A stretch of 49,396 bases of DNA from Flavobacteriales bacterium (GCA_016722445.1 JADKIZ010000026.1:1-49396); one strand, 5' to 3'. Numbered from the stretch's first letter, positions 1 to 8,186 are shown. The notes: generated from the letters alone by a model not told the origin. Program-made: numbers and translations.

Positions 1-25
1 GTCGTGGTGGAACGCGCGTGTTAGG
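1..25 (-). repeat. attC site, right half only (cut by window edge)
   Basis: The window opens inside an attC of the most common stem type here. Only the arm with the extrahelical G (GGTGGAAC) and the R'' box, read GTTAGG on the plus strand at 20-25, are present. It would close the decayed vapBC cassette that follows. Confidence 0.85.
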
Positions 26-90
26 AAACATTGCAGCTCTTTATTAAGTCGTAAATGAATTTTTGCGGGGATTTTCATGATTAGATGAAA

Positions 91-480
91 TTATTTATGA
101 TCAAATAGATCAAATTTCAGAAATGAAAATGTTTGCTTGAAATGCTTGTCCACACTCCATATTGGCAACTTATATTCTAATGCAGTTTGGACAATCATTA
201 AATCCGGCAATCCAACTCCATTAACACCGTGTTTCAAACATTGAGTTTGAAGACCTACAAGTCCTTCCCTATTAACCGAATACGGGCAGACATTCAAGGG
301 CACATTTTCTCAATTAGAACCTTTTTGCGTACAAATTCATTGCAGGCAGCAATTCAAGAATTACATCGTTTATTACGACGCGCTCGTCTTCAAATAATTG
401 GGCTAAAATTTGCATTTTCATTGTCACGAAAATAATTGACCCAAATAGTTGTATCGACTAATACTTGTTTTCTTTATCAA
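91..480 (-). pseudogene. vapC: VapC-type PIN-domain toxin, frameshifted
   Basis: On the minus strand the pieces of a PIN-domain ribonuclease are spread over three frames. The N-terminal piece reads VLVDTTIWVNYF, matching the VapC start (I/V-A/V-D-T-N-I-W-I-N-Y-F) of the intact cassette toxin at 36777-37166. The middle piece reads DVILELLPAM. The C-terminal piece (91-303) reads GLPDLMIVQTALEY and SVDKHF, again matching that protein. An extra A in the AAAACAAG run near the start codon and at least two more shifts break the frame. It follows the antitoxin directly, as in a vapBC operon. Either the toxin has decayed or the assembly has indel errors; the frame pieces are clear but the exact damage is not. 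Confidence 0.75.
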
Positions 481-671
481 ACCCGACCTCTTAAAACATC
501 AAGATCAATTTTCAAATCCAATTTGCCGCCAAAATCAAGTATTCCTTTTGACTTCGTTTTATTGATATAGTCCGCGAGCACCTTATGAATAACACTGGTC
601 TTGGTCTTTTCACCACTCAATTTCATGGCTTCTTCGAGCAGATTTTCGTTCAAATCAAGTGTTGTTCTCAT
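477..671 (-). CDS. vapB: VapB-type antitoxin
   Basis: A 64-residue protein starting MRTTLDLNENLLEEAMKL, the ribbon-helix-helix type DNA-binding N-terminus of VapB antitoxins of the type II TA family. It is closely similar to the intact VapB at 37160-37363 (MRTTLDLNEVLIDEAMKI) and shares its C-terminal DLDxxRGR ending, which is the toxin-binding tail in this family. A GGAGG ribosome site six bases upstream fixes the start at MRTT rather than at the upstream in-frame Met codons. Its partner toxin downstream is frameshifted, so this antitoxin may now be an orphan able to neutralise related toxins in the array; that last point is inference. Confidence 0.85.
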   Translation of the reverse strand: MRTTLDLNENLLEEAMKLSGEKTKTSVIHKVLADYINKTKSKGILDFGGKLDLKIDLDVLRGRV

Positions 672-875
672 TAGATCCTCCATGCATACATGCACTACAT
701 AATATATGCACAAGCAAGAAGAAGCGCAAGAAATATTTTACATCAAATTCCAACAGCATAAATTTAAATTTCGTTATTGCATTGAATCAAATCATATTGC
801 AGCTAAAATTAAACCGGCAATCAAACATTTCTTGGCAAAGAAAATCGCTATTTTGATTATATAATTTGAACATTT

Positions 876-927
876 TCGGTGTTTTCAAATGTTCAAAACT
901 TGAGAATCCCCAACCAGGGAAACCGCT
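876..927 (-). repeat. Cassette leader core
   Basis: Copy of the conserved leader core (plus-strand TCGGTGTTT...CCAACCAGGGAA). It lies about 205 bases ahead of vapB, farther than in most cassettes. The minus strand shows the dyad TTTCCC / GGGGA with a UGGUU loop. Confidence 0.7.
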
Positions 928-983
928 ATTTCATTGGTGAATGAATTTGTTGCTCATTTTTGTTCCCGCGCCGGAGGCGTCTT

Positions 984-1064
984 CCTAACGCCGCCTGTTC
1001 ACCGCGCCGCGGTGAAACGGCAAATACAAAGCGACCGCGGTCGTGGTGGAACGGCCGTGTTAGG
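984..1064 (-). repeat. attC site (GCC-GCGG stem type)
   Basis: Boundaries CCTAAC and GTTAGG; arms GTTCACC and GGTGGAAC pair with one unpaired G on the right arm. Closes the SseB-like cassette; gene stop to R'' box is about 80 bases. Confidence 0.95.
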
Positions 1065-1142
1065 TAGGGTCTGTGGTCACGTTGGCAGTCGTTGATTGGA
1101 GATTTCATGAAATTTCGAATTAGTGTTTAGGAAATAACATTA

Positions 1143-1919
1143 TTATAATCCAAGTATTTTTTGGAAAATACTTTTTTCTTTCACATAGAAGGGATTAGAT
1201 TCATTTAGAAAATAGCTACCAAATCCGGATGAATTAGATATATGACAAATATCAACAGGTGGCTCCGGGATATGGGTGTTTGTAATTATAGCACCAACTT
1301 TTCCACAAATTGATTTGTAATTGCTTGAAGCATCTATTCCGATGATAGTATGTGGCTTTTCATCACTTTTGGGATTGAAGTAAATAGCAATCCATGCTCG
1401 TTTAACTTCTTTGTGTTGCTTAAAAAGGCGCGTTAGTGCTTCTACGAGTTGTTTTGGGTATTCGGAAGGGGGGCCAATTTTAATTTCTGTCGTTTCTTGT
1501 ATGACAAGTTCATTCGGTTTAAATATTGATCTCTCGGCAAGCGAACGAATTTCTTCTACTGAAAAGAGCTTCCCATATTGCGAACCTGGATTTAGAACAA
1601 CATTCGCACCTGAGATACATTGAAAAAGATCAACAGCATTCAATGCAATATATCCTACTTCCTCAGTAAGATTTTTCTTCAGCTTTTCAAGCGAACTGAA
1701 TATCGGCAGATAATCGGTTTGATTAATTAAAATAGGACGAATGCGTAATTTGTATCCTGTTTGAAGAGTTCGCTTCCCATGCTCAGCAGGGATTTCACCT
1801 TCTTGAATTACATAAACTTGAGATTGCATTAAAACTTCGTAAAATCTTGGTATTTCTTCAGGGAAATTCTGTGCATTTATCAATGCTTCTTCAAGTTTAT
1901 TTACGAGTTCCAATTGCAT
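1143..1919 (-). CDS. SseB-family protein
   Basis: A 258-residue cytoplasmic protein with the two-part layout of the SseB family (enhanced serine sensitivity). The N-terminal domain spans about residues 1-125, with the typical ending NPGSQYGKLFSVEEIRSL. The C-terminal domain spans about 145-250 (YPKQLVEALTRLFKQHKEVKRAWIA). The biochemical role of the family is not settled. It is a single-gene cassette closed by the attC about 80 bases after its stop. A possible ribosome site AAGGA abuts the ATG almost without spacing, so translation may be weak or the start slightly different. No signal peptide or membrane segment is visible. Confidence 0.82.
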   Translation of the reverse strand: MQLELVNKLEEALINAQNFPEEIPRFYEVLMQSQVYVIQEGEIPAEHGKRTLQTGYKLRIRPILINQTDYLPIFSSLEKLKKNLTEEVGYIALNAVDLFQCISGANVVLNPGSQYGKLFSVEEIRSLAERSIFKPNELVIQETTEIKIGPPSEYPKQLVEALTRLFKQHKEVKRAWIAIYFNPKSDEKPHTIIGIDASSNYKSICGKVGAIITNTHIPEPPVDICHISNSSGFGSYFLNESNPFYVKEKSIFQKILGL

Positions 1920-1985
1920 TCCTTGAGTTTTAGGGGTTTTTGATTGGAACGTCGGTTAATGAAAATCCATTAATTAACCGCGTGC

Positions 1986-2062
1986 AGATGTAGCTATTAC
2001 ACCAATTTAAAGCAACGCGATCAAAATTGCTGCTATTTAACATGATTGTGTCATCGTTTTTG
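1986..2062 (-). repeat. Alternative leader segment, copy 1 of 3
   Basis: A 75-base stretch (GTAGCTATTACACCAATTT ... TGATTGTGTCATCG) that recurs at 18914-18987 and 36472-36547, each time between a gene start and the R' box of an attC. It replaces or extends the usual leader. Confidence 0.7.
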
Positions 2063-2118
2063 GCTCGGTTGCTGATATTTCAACGGCACAAAATTGTTGG
2101 CCGCGCCGCAGGCGTCTA

Positions 2119-2180
2119 CCTAACGCTCGCTGTTCACCTTGTTTGGCGTTAGCCAAATCAAGGTGGAACGCGATGTTAGG
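2119..2180 (-). repeat. attC site, short (62 bp) stem type
   Basis: The shortest site here. Arms GTTCACCTTG and CAAGGTGGAAC pair apart from the extrahelical G. The loop is TTTGGC-GTTA-GCCAAA, a second hairpin unlike that of any other site in the window. Confidence 0.9.
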
Positions 2181-2235
2181 CAGGGTGGCTCAAGATGGCA
2201 TTCGTTCATGGTTCACCTATCTGATAAATACATGG

Positions 2236-2287
2236 TCGGTGTTTGACAAGGTTCCAAACTTGAGAATCCCCGACCAGGGAAGATGCT
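2236..2287 (-). repeat. Orphan cassette leader core
   Basis: A full leader core followed by the GGGCTAATGAAATTGCG motif, but located downstream of the lipoprotein gene (2396-2833) and just before an attC. No gene follows it on the minus strand, so it looks like the remnant of a cassette whose gene and attC were lost. Confidence 0.65.
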
Positions 2288-2395
2288 AAAACACGGGCTA
2301 ATGAAATTGCGTTTTGCTTGTTCATTATTCACCGAATCTATTCTGCTATTCTTTGACGTTCGAGGATTTTAGGTGGAATATTGGTGTACAAAGGA

Positions 2396-2833
2396 TTAAG
2401 GGCCATTAACACGAACAGTACAACGATCTCCAATTACCCTGTCCATTGATACAAATTCGGTTTTAGCATTATACAATGCTATGAAAACCATGCATTCAGT
2501 TTTGTTCATATAATGCTTACTAAGCATAATCCGCAATCCATCGTCTCTTTTTGATTTTAAGCAATATACGTTGCTTTGTGCCCCGATATTGCTCACAGGC
2601 TTTTGATATTCATTCAGCAATCGGCATTCATATTCGGTTGCCTCGAACAATTGCCAAATAGCTGCAATTGAATCAAATTGTTTGTGAAATTCAGGAATAT
2701 TTAATTCCATTAGGATGCTATCCAGATCGCGGATATCGGATTCAGAAATGGGTCGTGATTCATGTTTGCAAGAGTATATTACGAATGCGAAAATGCAAAC
2801 AATGAAAATCAATAATGCTGATGTATATTTCAT
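2396..2833 (-). CDS. Predicted lipoprotein, unknown function
   Basis: A 145-residue protein starting MKYTSALLIFIVCIFAF. A hydrophobic signal ends in a lipobox-like VIYSC followed by KHES, so it should be exported and lipidated. The rest is soluble with several Cys (YECRLL, VYCLKS, TECMVF, DRCTV) that could form disulphides in the periplasm. Start chosen because AGGAAAG sits just upstream of this ATG; the longer in-frame start has no such site. No family recognised. Its own leader core lies 48 bases upstream of the start. Confidence 0.75.
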   Translation of the reverse strand: MKYTSALLIFIVCIFAFVIYSCKHESRPISESDIRDLDSILMELNIPEFHKQFDSIAAIWQLFEATEYECRLLNEYQKPVSNIGAQSNVYCLKSKRDDGLRIMLSKHYMNKTECMVFIALYNAKTEFVSMDRVIGDRCTVRVNGP

Positions 2834-2880
2834 TATTCTTTCCTGAATATTCGACAATTAAAAATATATTTCCAACCTTG

Positions 2881-2932
2881 TCGGTGTTTGACAAGGTTCC
2901 AAACTTGGGGTTCCCTGACCAGGGAAACTGCT
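2881..2932 (-). repeat. Cassette leader core with perfect dyad
   Basis: In this copy the hairpin part is the perfect palindrome TTCCCTG-GT-CAGGGAA; it lies 48 bases before the lipoprotein start. This is the clearest example of the conserved stem. Confidence 0.72.
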
Positions 2933-2994
2933 GATCTGCAGCTGATCTGTTGCTGAATGTTGCTCATCTGCAGCTGATCCCCCCGGGAGGTGTG

Positions 2995-3073
2995 CCTAAC
3001 GCCTTTGTTCACCGCGCCGCGGTGAAACGGCAACACAAAGCGACCGCGGTCGTGGTGGAACAAGACCGTTAGG
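2995..3073 (-). repeat. attC site (GCC-GCGG stem type)
   Basis: Boundaries CCTAAC and GTTAGG. The outer pair is CTTTGTTC/GAACAAGA, different from its neighbours yet complementary. Closes the small membrane-protein cassette. Confidence 0.95.
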
Positions 3074-3104
3074 CACCATAGATCACAACGGCAATCGTTG
3101 TTGA

Positions 3105-3195
3105 TCACCTATCTTAAAACAAAGCAGGTGACAACGGCTTTGTGTTTATGACCACCTATCTCCAAGACAAAGCAGGTAACAACGGCCTGCGGTTT
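3105..3195 (+). repeat. CACCTATCT...AAACAAAGCAGGT trailer repeat
   Basis: Two diverged tandem copies of a unit with complementary ends (CACCT and AGGTG) around AAACAAAGC. The same unit occurs at 15470-15530 and 37711-37745, always between a gene stop and its attC. A folding role in the transcript end is possible. Confidence 0.55.
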
Positions 3196-3208
3196 CAAGC
3201 ATCTACTT

Positions 3209-3418
3209 TCATGAATTCTGATTTGAGTTTTTCTGCATTATCGAAAACAATGCAGGCCCAACGAAGAAAGACTTCCCAATAAAATATAGCCCAAACGAAA
3301 CCAATAAACTATCGTACTTCCCCTCAATAACCATAGGCGTCAATATTGCAACCCCGGCAGCAAAGCAGAAAAACGATGCCAAATATGGCGCGAACTTAAT
3401 TACAGATTTATTCTCCAT
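3209..3418 (-). CDS. Small two-helix membrane protein
   Basis: A 69-residue protein (MENKSVIKFAPYLASFFCF...) with two hydrophobic segments at about residues 8-30 and 38-60, and a polar tail (MQKNSNQNS). An AAAAGGA ribosome site about nine bases upstream supports this ATG over the earlier TTG and ATG in frame. No family recognised. It sits alone between two attC sites, with a repeat region rather than the usual leader upstream. Confidence 0.65.
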   Translation of the reverse strand: MENKSVIKFAPYLASFFCFAAGVAILTPMVIEGKYDSLLVSFGLYFIGKSFFVGPALFSIMQKNSNQNS

Positions 3419-3540
3419 GGCAACCATCCTTTTCAATGAAAGCGATAGAATCCTAGATCAAATGCGGAGCAACATTGGAATACGTAACATACGATCAAAA
3501 CTGGCAGCCCATAGGCTCAATATTGGTTTTTCCATCAAAA

Positions 3541-3786
3541 CATGTCGTTGACGGAGCAACTCACTAAGGGGGTCAACTATAAAACAAAGCAGGTCAGTCG
3601 GCCGGAGGCCGTCAAACAAAGCAGGTCAGATGTTTCTTCAAAACACGTCGTTGACGGAGCAACTCACAAAGGGGGTCAACTATAAAACAAAGCAGATCAG
3701 CCGGCCGAAGGCCGTCAAACAAAGCAGGTCGGAGGCTGCTTTGTTGCTCCCAGTTCACAAAGGGGATCCCCCGCCGGAGGGGTGTG
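3541..3786 (+). repeat. Composite repeat, GTTGAC...GTCAAC / AAACAAAGCAGGTC units
   Basis: Two tandem units of about 90 bases. Each contains CGTTGACGGAGC, GGGGGTCAACTA, then two AAACAAAGCAGGTC direct repeats flanking the hairpin GGCCGAAGGCC. Related arrays occur at 16433-16710 and 38714-38833, each ending right at an R' box. Together with flanking sequence it fills the 3419-3786 gap, which has no convincing gene. Confidence 0.75.
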
Positions 3787-3866
3787 CATAACGCTCCATA
3801 TTCACCGCGTCGCGGGGAATCGGCAAAACAACGAGCCCGCGATCGTGGTGGAATTGGCGTGTTAGG
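3787..3866 (-). repeat. attC site (GTCGCGGGGAAT stem type), variant R' box
   Basis: Arms ATTCACC and GGTGGAAT with the extrahelical G. The R' side reads CATAAC instead of CCTAAC, as at 16711. Closes the HAD cassette. Confidence 0.93.
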
Positions 3867-4010
3867 GACGATCAGTGGTAACATTGGCAGTCGTTCCATC
3901 AGATCAAATTAATGCTGGATTGAATATTTGTTTTGTTGTTAATTCAATATTATATTCAAATGTTTTCAATGCCTTTCGTTAAGGACTATCTGTGGTAACG
4001 ACTGCAGTTG
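3867..4010 (-). repeat. Duplicated 3' trailer with solo R'' box
   Basis: The trailer motif GTGGTAACATTGGCAGTCGTT follows the attC. A second, decayed copy (CGTTAAGGACTATCTGTGGTAACG...CAGTTGTTG) begins near 3978 without an attC stem. This suggests loss of an intervening cassette. Confidence 0.6.
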
Positions 4011-4114
4011 TTGTAATATTATTTTCAACATCGTTTTCATGAGAATAAATTGAGTTGTTGAGATATTTAATTCGAAATGCAAGCGAATAACATATAGTGC
4101 CATTCCTTGCCGCG

Positions 4115-4819
4115 TCATTCATCTAAGACGCCGTTTAGTAATTGTGTTAGTGTAGAGAATTCGAAATCCTGGCCGAAATTTTTCTTGATTGGTGTTCTAT
4201 TAATTAATATCGAGTATTTGTATCCGGCATTTTTTGCTCCAATAATATCTTTCTCTTCATTGCCAACATAGATGATTTCGTCTTTTGAAACATCTAACTT
4301 GTTCGCCAGAAAAATAAACCCTCTAGGGTTAGGCTTTCTATAGCCAACCTCAGCAGAGGTAATGATACTATCAACTTTTTCATTGAAAATTTGAATATCA
4401 TAACGAACATATTTTGCGGGCATCCCATATGCAACATCGGTGAGCACACCAATTTTTAGATCCCGAAATTTTATTTGATTTAGAACATCAATTGTATCCT
4501 GAAACACGACGCTTTTTTGTTGAAAAAATCCGAAGAACGAGTCAAGCAATAAATCTTTTTCCACCTCGTCGCAATTAATTCTCATTGCGATTTCGTTAAA
4601 AATCTTTGCAGCCGGGTACTCAACATCCCTTGGATTCACCCTTGTGTTGTATTGTAGCAAAACAGATTCACATATCTTGTAGATGTCGTTTGTGTATTTA
4701 CGGTTGATATTATCAAATCCGATTTTCAAAGCGTCATCATAATATGAGGACCAGTTTAACGGCACTCCTTCATATTCAATCAGAGTATCGCCGAGATCAA
4801 ATCCCACGGCCTTAATCAT
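4115..4819 (-). CDS. HAD-superfamily hydrolase
   Basis: A 234-residue protein with all four HAD motifs. Motif I is FDLGDTL near the N-terminus (nucleophile Asp plus acid/base Asp). Motif II is the Thr of VLTDVAY near residue 127. Motif III is the Lys of RKPNPRGF. Motif IV is YVGNEEKDIIGAKNAG near residue 190. The helical stretch between motifs I and II is a C1-type cap, as in phosphoglycolate phosphatase-like or haloacid dehalogenase-like enzymes. Likely a soluble phosphatase; the substrate cannot be told. One gene per cassette, leader core 47 bases upstream; no obvious Shine-Dalgarno site before this ATG. Confidence 0.88.
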   Translation of the reverse strand: MIKAVGFDLGDTLIEYEGVPLNWSSYYDDALKIGFDNINRKYTNDIYKICESVLLQYNTRVNPRDVEYPAAKIFNEIAMRINCDEVEKDLLLDSFFGFFQQKSVVFQDTIDVLNQIKFRDLKIGVLTDVAYGMPAKYVRYDIQIFNEKVDSIITSAEVGYRKPNPRGFIFLANKLDVSKDEIIYVGNEEKDIIGAKNAGYKYSILINRTPIKKNFGQDFEFSTLTQLLNGVLDE

Positions 4820-4865
4820 TATGATGAAACCATTGAGTATGTTCGATAGAAATATTGAAGCAATT

Positions 4866-4917
4866 TCGGTGTTTGACTAGGTTGAAAACTTGATATTCCC
4901 CAACCAGGGAAACTGCT
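4866..4917 (-). repeat. Cassette leader core (HAD cassette)
   Basis: Core with dyad TTCCC/GGGAA. It is followed toward the attC (4918-5081) by the long leader form carrying hairpins GGCC-GAA-GGCC, CGCCC-GAA-GGGCG and CGCC-GCA-GGCG. Confidence 0.72.
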
Positions 4918-5081
4918 ATCACACGGGCTAATGAAATTGCGTTAATTGGCCGAAGGCCGTTGTTATTACATCGAAGAATTGTGTTCAAATTCATATTTAA
5001 CATGATATAAGATTTTTTGTTCTCGCCCGAAGGGCGTTAATTACATCGGAATAAAATTGTTGGCCGCGCCGCAGGCGTCTA

Positions 5082-5161
5082 CCTAACGCTCCATATTCAC
5101 CGCGTCGCGGGGAATCGGCAAAACAACGAGCCCGCGATCGTGGTGGAATTGGCGTGTTAGG
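5082..5161 (-). repeat. attC site (GTCGCGGGGAAT stem type)
   Basis: CCTAAC to GTTAGG, outer pair CCATATTC/GAATTGG. Closes the lipoprotein cassette at 5349-6089. Confidence 0.95.
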
Positions 5162-5290
5162 GACGATCAGTGGTAACATCGGCAGTCGTTCCAATGCATC
5201 AATCTATTGTTCATATGATTTTTCATGTGGTTATTGTCACACTACTCCGTTAGGCATGATAAATCAAACCGGCAGTCGTTCAATCTAGTT
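5162..5290 (-). repeat. Tandem 3' trailer with solo R'' box
   Basis: After the attC trailer (CAGTGGTAACATCGGCAGTCGTTCC) comes CACACTACTCCGTTAGGCATG near 5240 and a second CGGCAGTCGTTC, with no attC stem between them. A gene-less leader piece GGGCTAATGAAATTGCG follows at about 5295. Confidence 0.6.
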
Positions 5291-5348
5291 ACACGGGCTA
5301 ATGAAATTGCGTTCTGCAGCTGATTCATTATTCACCTATCTTTAGTGA

Positions 5349-6089
5349 CTAGTGGATTTTGTATTTCACAAATGAATCCACTGAGATTAGACCGGTTCTG
5401 CGAAGAGTATCTAAGTTTCCCTCGCTAAGTCGAAAAAGAATTACGCCGGTATCACTAATTACAGCTGGTTTAAGACTGTCTTGAGGATGTCTTTGCATAC
5501 GTTCAGCGCTATAGATTACGTATTTCCATAATGTATCAGAACTAATTTTTGATCTGATTACTGGTGGGCCTACAAAAACGCTATCGTTTTCATACTCTGC
5601 ACCAGCAGCGATACCTCCAGCCAGAAGAGTTGAATAAGTTAGCTTCATCAATTTGTTTTGATTAATTAATAGCATTCCCCACAAATCATCACCTTCAAGT
5701 ACAAATACCATTTGCTTCGCGCCATGATAAGAGTTGAATTTTGAAATTGGCAAAACTCGTACGAATTTTTCAATATATCCGGAATCAGATCCCAATTCTT
5801 TAGCAAGAATACCAAGCAGTTTTCGCTTCTCGTTAATAGGAAGATCAGTTAAAATTTCCCCATTTACAAGCGTATCGTTAAAGCCATGCTCATCGATTCG
5901 AAACATTTTCTCATCAAATGATGAGTGAAAACTGGCGTAAGGAAATAAAGAATCAGAAATGCCAGCAACTAATTCAAATTGAACTTTCGTAGAATCTGAC
6001 TCTGGAACGCTATGATTGCGGCCATTGTTGCAGCCAACAACAAACAATTGAAATGCAAAAACCAATATGGATAAAGCCAATTTATTCAT
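5349..6089 (-). CDS. Predicted lipoprotein, unknown function
   Basis: A 246-residue protein with signal MNKLALSILVFAFQLFVVGC; the Cys at about 20 is in a good lipobox (VVGC) and followed by a polar linker NNGRNHSVPESDS. The body is a mixed soluble domain with no recognised motif; one hydrophobic patch (LLAGGIAAGAEYENDSV) is too polar for a membrane span. Probably outer- or inner-membrane anchored in the periplasm. The leader core is only 12 bases from the ATG, leaving room for a weak AGGT ribosome site. Confidence 0.78.
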   Translation of the reverse strand: MNKLALSILVFAFQLFVVGCNNGRNHSVPESDSTKVQFELVAGISDSLFPYASFHSSFDEKMFRIDEHGFNDTLVNGEILTDLPINEKRKLLGILAKELGSDSGYIEKFVRVLPISKFNSYHGAKQMVFVLEGDDLWGMLLINQNKLMKLTYSTLLAGGIAAGAEYENDSVFVGPPVIRSKISSDTLWKYVIYSAERMQRHPQDSLKPAVISDTGVILFRLSEGNLDTLRRTGLISVDSFVKYKIH

Positions 6090-6100
6090 TATTTACCTAC

Positions 6101-6152
6101 TCGGTGTTTAACAAGGTTCCTAGTTTGAGACTCCCCAACCAGGGAAGACGCT
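6101..6152 (-). repeat. Cassette leader core abutting a start codon
   Basis: Copy with TCGGTGTTTAACAAGG and CCCCAACCAGGGAAG, 12 bases before the ATG at 6089; the closest leader-gene spacing in the window. Confidence 0.72.
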
Positions 6153-6235
6153 GAAACGCGGGCTAATGAAATTGCGTTCATGCGTTTGCAGCTATTTCAA
6201 CGGCACAAAATTGTTGGCCGCGCCGCAGGCGTCTC

Positions 6236-6313
6236 CCTAACGGTCGCTGTTCACCATGTCCCGGACATGGAGAACACAACAAACCGGGATCATGGTGGAA
6301 CGCGGTTGTTAGG
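6236..6313 (-). repeat. attC site (CATGTCCCGG stem type)
   Basis: Arms GTTCACCATG and CATGGTGGAAC, extrahelical G kept. The inner stem CCCGG/CCGGG and an apical ACATGGAGAACA are unique to this site. Confidence 0.94.
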
Positions 6314-6416
6314 TAGGTTAATTCTGAGGTCACGCTGGCAGTCGTTCCATCATATCAAATTATTGCTCATATAAATTTCCATGTTGTTATTTTGCAGCTT
6401 GTTGCTCATTTTTAAT

Positions 6417-6947
6417 TTAATTGAAATGCTTTTTATATAAATGCAACAATTGTCGCATTGGAGTTGGCTCTATTTTTGTTAGGAGAATATGATTCCTTCG
6501 AAACTGAAATGATCCGGATAGCGCAACAATCCCGAAAATAAAAGCAACGAAGTAATCCCACTTCGTTTCGGGGTCAGCTACGATTACATCAGGAAATATT
6601 TCAAAATATCGAAAAGGAATAATTTGACCGATTTTTGAATTGGTGTAAAATTCAGGAGTTACATCAGTTTCAAATGAAACAGGCAAATCAACAGAAAGCG
6701 GGTATTCAAGTTTAAGCCTATACCAAGAATTTTTTCCATGAAATTCAGATTTATCCACAATTCGGGCATTTGCTGATTCGCCATTTTCCCAGCATACACT
6801 CGTGTACACGAAATTCCCGACACCAATAGAAACAAATAATAGACCAAGAATTAACAGGATAATGAATCCAATATTGTATTGCATTGGCTTGTCAATTTTG
6901 ACTGGCTTAGGAGGCCAATCAAAGAGTAAATTGCGAGGAATATTCAT
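6417..6947 (-). CDS. Membrane protein resembling DUF3592 proteins
   Basis: A 176-residue protein with two membrane segments at about residues 26-48 (IGFIILLILGLLFVSIGV) and 130-148 (FVAFIFGIVALSGSF), flanking an exported loop of about 80 residues. That loop (ANARIVDKSEFHGKNSWYRLKLEYPL) looks like the beta-rich domain of DUF3592-type proteins, which also lie between two helices. The resemblance is by pattern only. AAGGATG lies 13 bases upstream of the ATG. Single-gene cassette. Confidence 0.65.
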   Translation of the reverse strand: MNIPRNLLFDWPPKPVKIDKPMQYNIGFIILLILGLLFVSIGVGNFVYTSVCWENGESANARIVDKSEFHGKNSWYRLKLEYPLSVDLPVSFETDVTPEFYTNSKIGQIIPFRYFEIFPDVIVADPETKWDYFVAFIFGIVALSGSFQFRRNHILLTKIEPTPMRQLLHLYKKHFN

Positions 6948-6997
6948 ATCGGCGTTTTCATCCTTATCAGCGTTAAAAATGGTTTAAATCTTTATCT

Positions 6998-7182
6998 GAC
7001 CCAACCATGGAAGCTGCTATCACACGGGCTAATGAAATTGCGTTCATTGGCCGAAGGCCGTATTTATCACATCGTAGAATTGCGTTCAAATTCATATTTA
7101 ACATGATATAAGATTTTTTGTTCTCGCCCGAAGGGCGTTAATTACATCGGAATAAAATTGTTGGCCGCGCCGCAGGCGTCTA
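6998..7182 (-). repeat. Long cassette leader (truncated core)
   Basis: Only the end of the core (CCCAACCATGGAAGCTGCT) remains. The long leader is intact, with GGGCTAATGAAATTGCG, hairpin GGCC-GAA-GGCC, an AT-rich stretch (AACATGATATAAGATTTTT), hairpin CGCCC-GAA-GGGCG and the R'-adjacent hairpin CGCC-GCA-GGCG. Confidence 0.7.
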
Positions 7183-7260
7183 CCTAACGCCGCCTGTTCA
7201 CCTAGGCGCGCTAATCGGCAACTTAACCAGGCGCGATCTGGGTGAAACGGCCGTGTTAGG
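7183..7260 (-). repeat. attC site (CTAGGCGCGC stem type, extrahelical A)
   Basis: Arms GTTCACC/GGTGAAAC. The unpaired right-arm base is A here instead of G, as at 16711. Inner stem GGCGCG paired with CGCGAT, loop with AACTTAACC. Confidence 0.93.
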
Positions 7261-7475
7261 GACCTTACCGTGGTCACGTTGGCAGTCGTTCCATAAATTC
7301 AAAATAGCGTTCAAGCATTATTTTGGCTGTTCATGTAGCTAATTATTTTTGAACCGGCATCAAACATCTATTCACCTATCTATTCGTTGTTTGATGTTTT
7401 CGGCTCAGTGGGGTAGTCAAATCTTTTCAAAGCTATTCGTTAGGGACGGTACAGTGGTCATGTTGGCAGTCGTTC
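7261..7475 (-). repeat. Duplicated 3' trailer, solo R'' box
   Basis: Trailer GTGGTCACGTTGGCAGTCGTTCC after the attC, then a second GTTAGGGACGG...GTGGTCATGTTGGCAGTCGTTCC starting near 7439 with no stem-loop. Reads as two cassette 3' ends fused by loss of what lay between. Confidence 0.65.
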
Positions 7476-7481
7476 CATTTG

Positions 7482-8042
7482 TTAATAATTTGATCCGAAA
7501 TACTGAATGGGTATCAAAGCGTTGTCATCTCCAATTCGTTTAAATCTACGCACAACGGAATCTGAATACGTCAGTGTTAGTTTTGGTACTAGCATTTCAC
7601 GAGTAAATATTTTATATGTGTTGGGAATATTTAGGCTGAAGGAAGTTTCAGGCTCCCAAAAGGAAAGGGTGTAATAGCTATCGAGTCCAGACCATCGAGA
7701 ATACAGATTAGAAAAGCTCAACTGGCTGTCATTTACAGAAAAACTTCCTTTTCTTGAGAAAAACATGAAATATTTAATGTCCGGATTTTTATTTTGAGTT
7801 ATTATGTATTCGGAATCAGCTAAAACTTGGATTCCAGTGTATTGAAAAGTGCCATCCTTGTGAAAGCGATAATATGCACGCGGATTTGAATTTGTATTGC
7901 CGGAGATGATATTTGTATCAATCCCTTCATATAGACCAAATAAAATTGGATCTGATGATTCAGGTTTATCAGTTGAAGATATCGTCGAAGTTAGGCAACC
8001 AGACAGAAATAATAAGACAATTGGAGAGATGCGACGTAACAT
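7482..8042 (-). CDS. Predicted lipoprotein, unknown function
   Basis: A 186-residue protein starting MLRRISPIVLLFLSGCLTS. The lipobox LSGC places the mature N-terminal Cys at about 16, followed by a Ser/Thr linker. The mature part (YRFHKDGTFQYTG, YFMFFSRKGSFSVNDSQLSF) has the beta-strand rhythm of lipocalin-like or META-type small envelope proteins, but no family can be named. AAGGAAA upstream supports this ATG; a start 39 codons earlier is unlikely because the signal would be buried. Confidence 0.72.
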   Translation of the reverse strand: MLRRISPIVLLFLSGCLTSTISSTDKPESSDPILFGLYEGIDTNIISGNTNSNPRAYYRFHKDGTFQYTGIQVLADSEYIITQNKNPDIKYFMFFSRKGSFSVNDSQLSFSNLYSRWSGLDSYYTLSFWEPETSFSLNIPNTYKIFTREMLVPKLTLTYSDSVVRRFKRIGDDNALIPIQYFGSNY

Positions 8043-8186
8043 AGGTTTCCTTGCGATGCGGTTTAGGTTGGGATTTGTGGTTTCATGAAATATTACACGG
8101 GTTGAACATTTTTCGTTATTTGTGGTCATACCGGATTTTGCTTGTTGTTCATAGTTCACGAAGCAAAATCCCGCCCGGAGGGTCTC

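Noticed and set aside
876..927. Leader core as a classical sigma-70 promoter
   Set aside because: TTGACA-like and TTGTCA-like words occur, but no TATAAT-like box at 16-18 bases is conserved across the copies in either direction, so I do not call a promoter.
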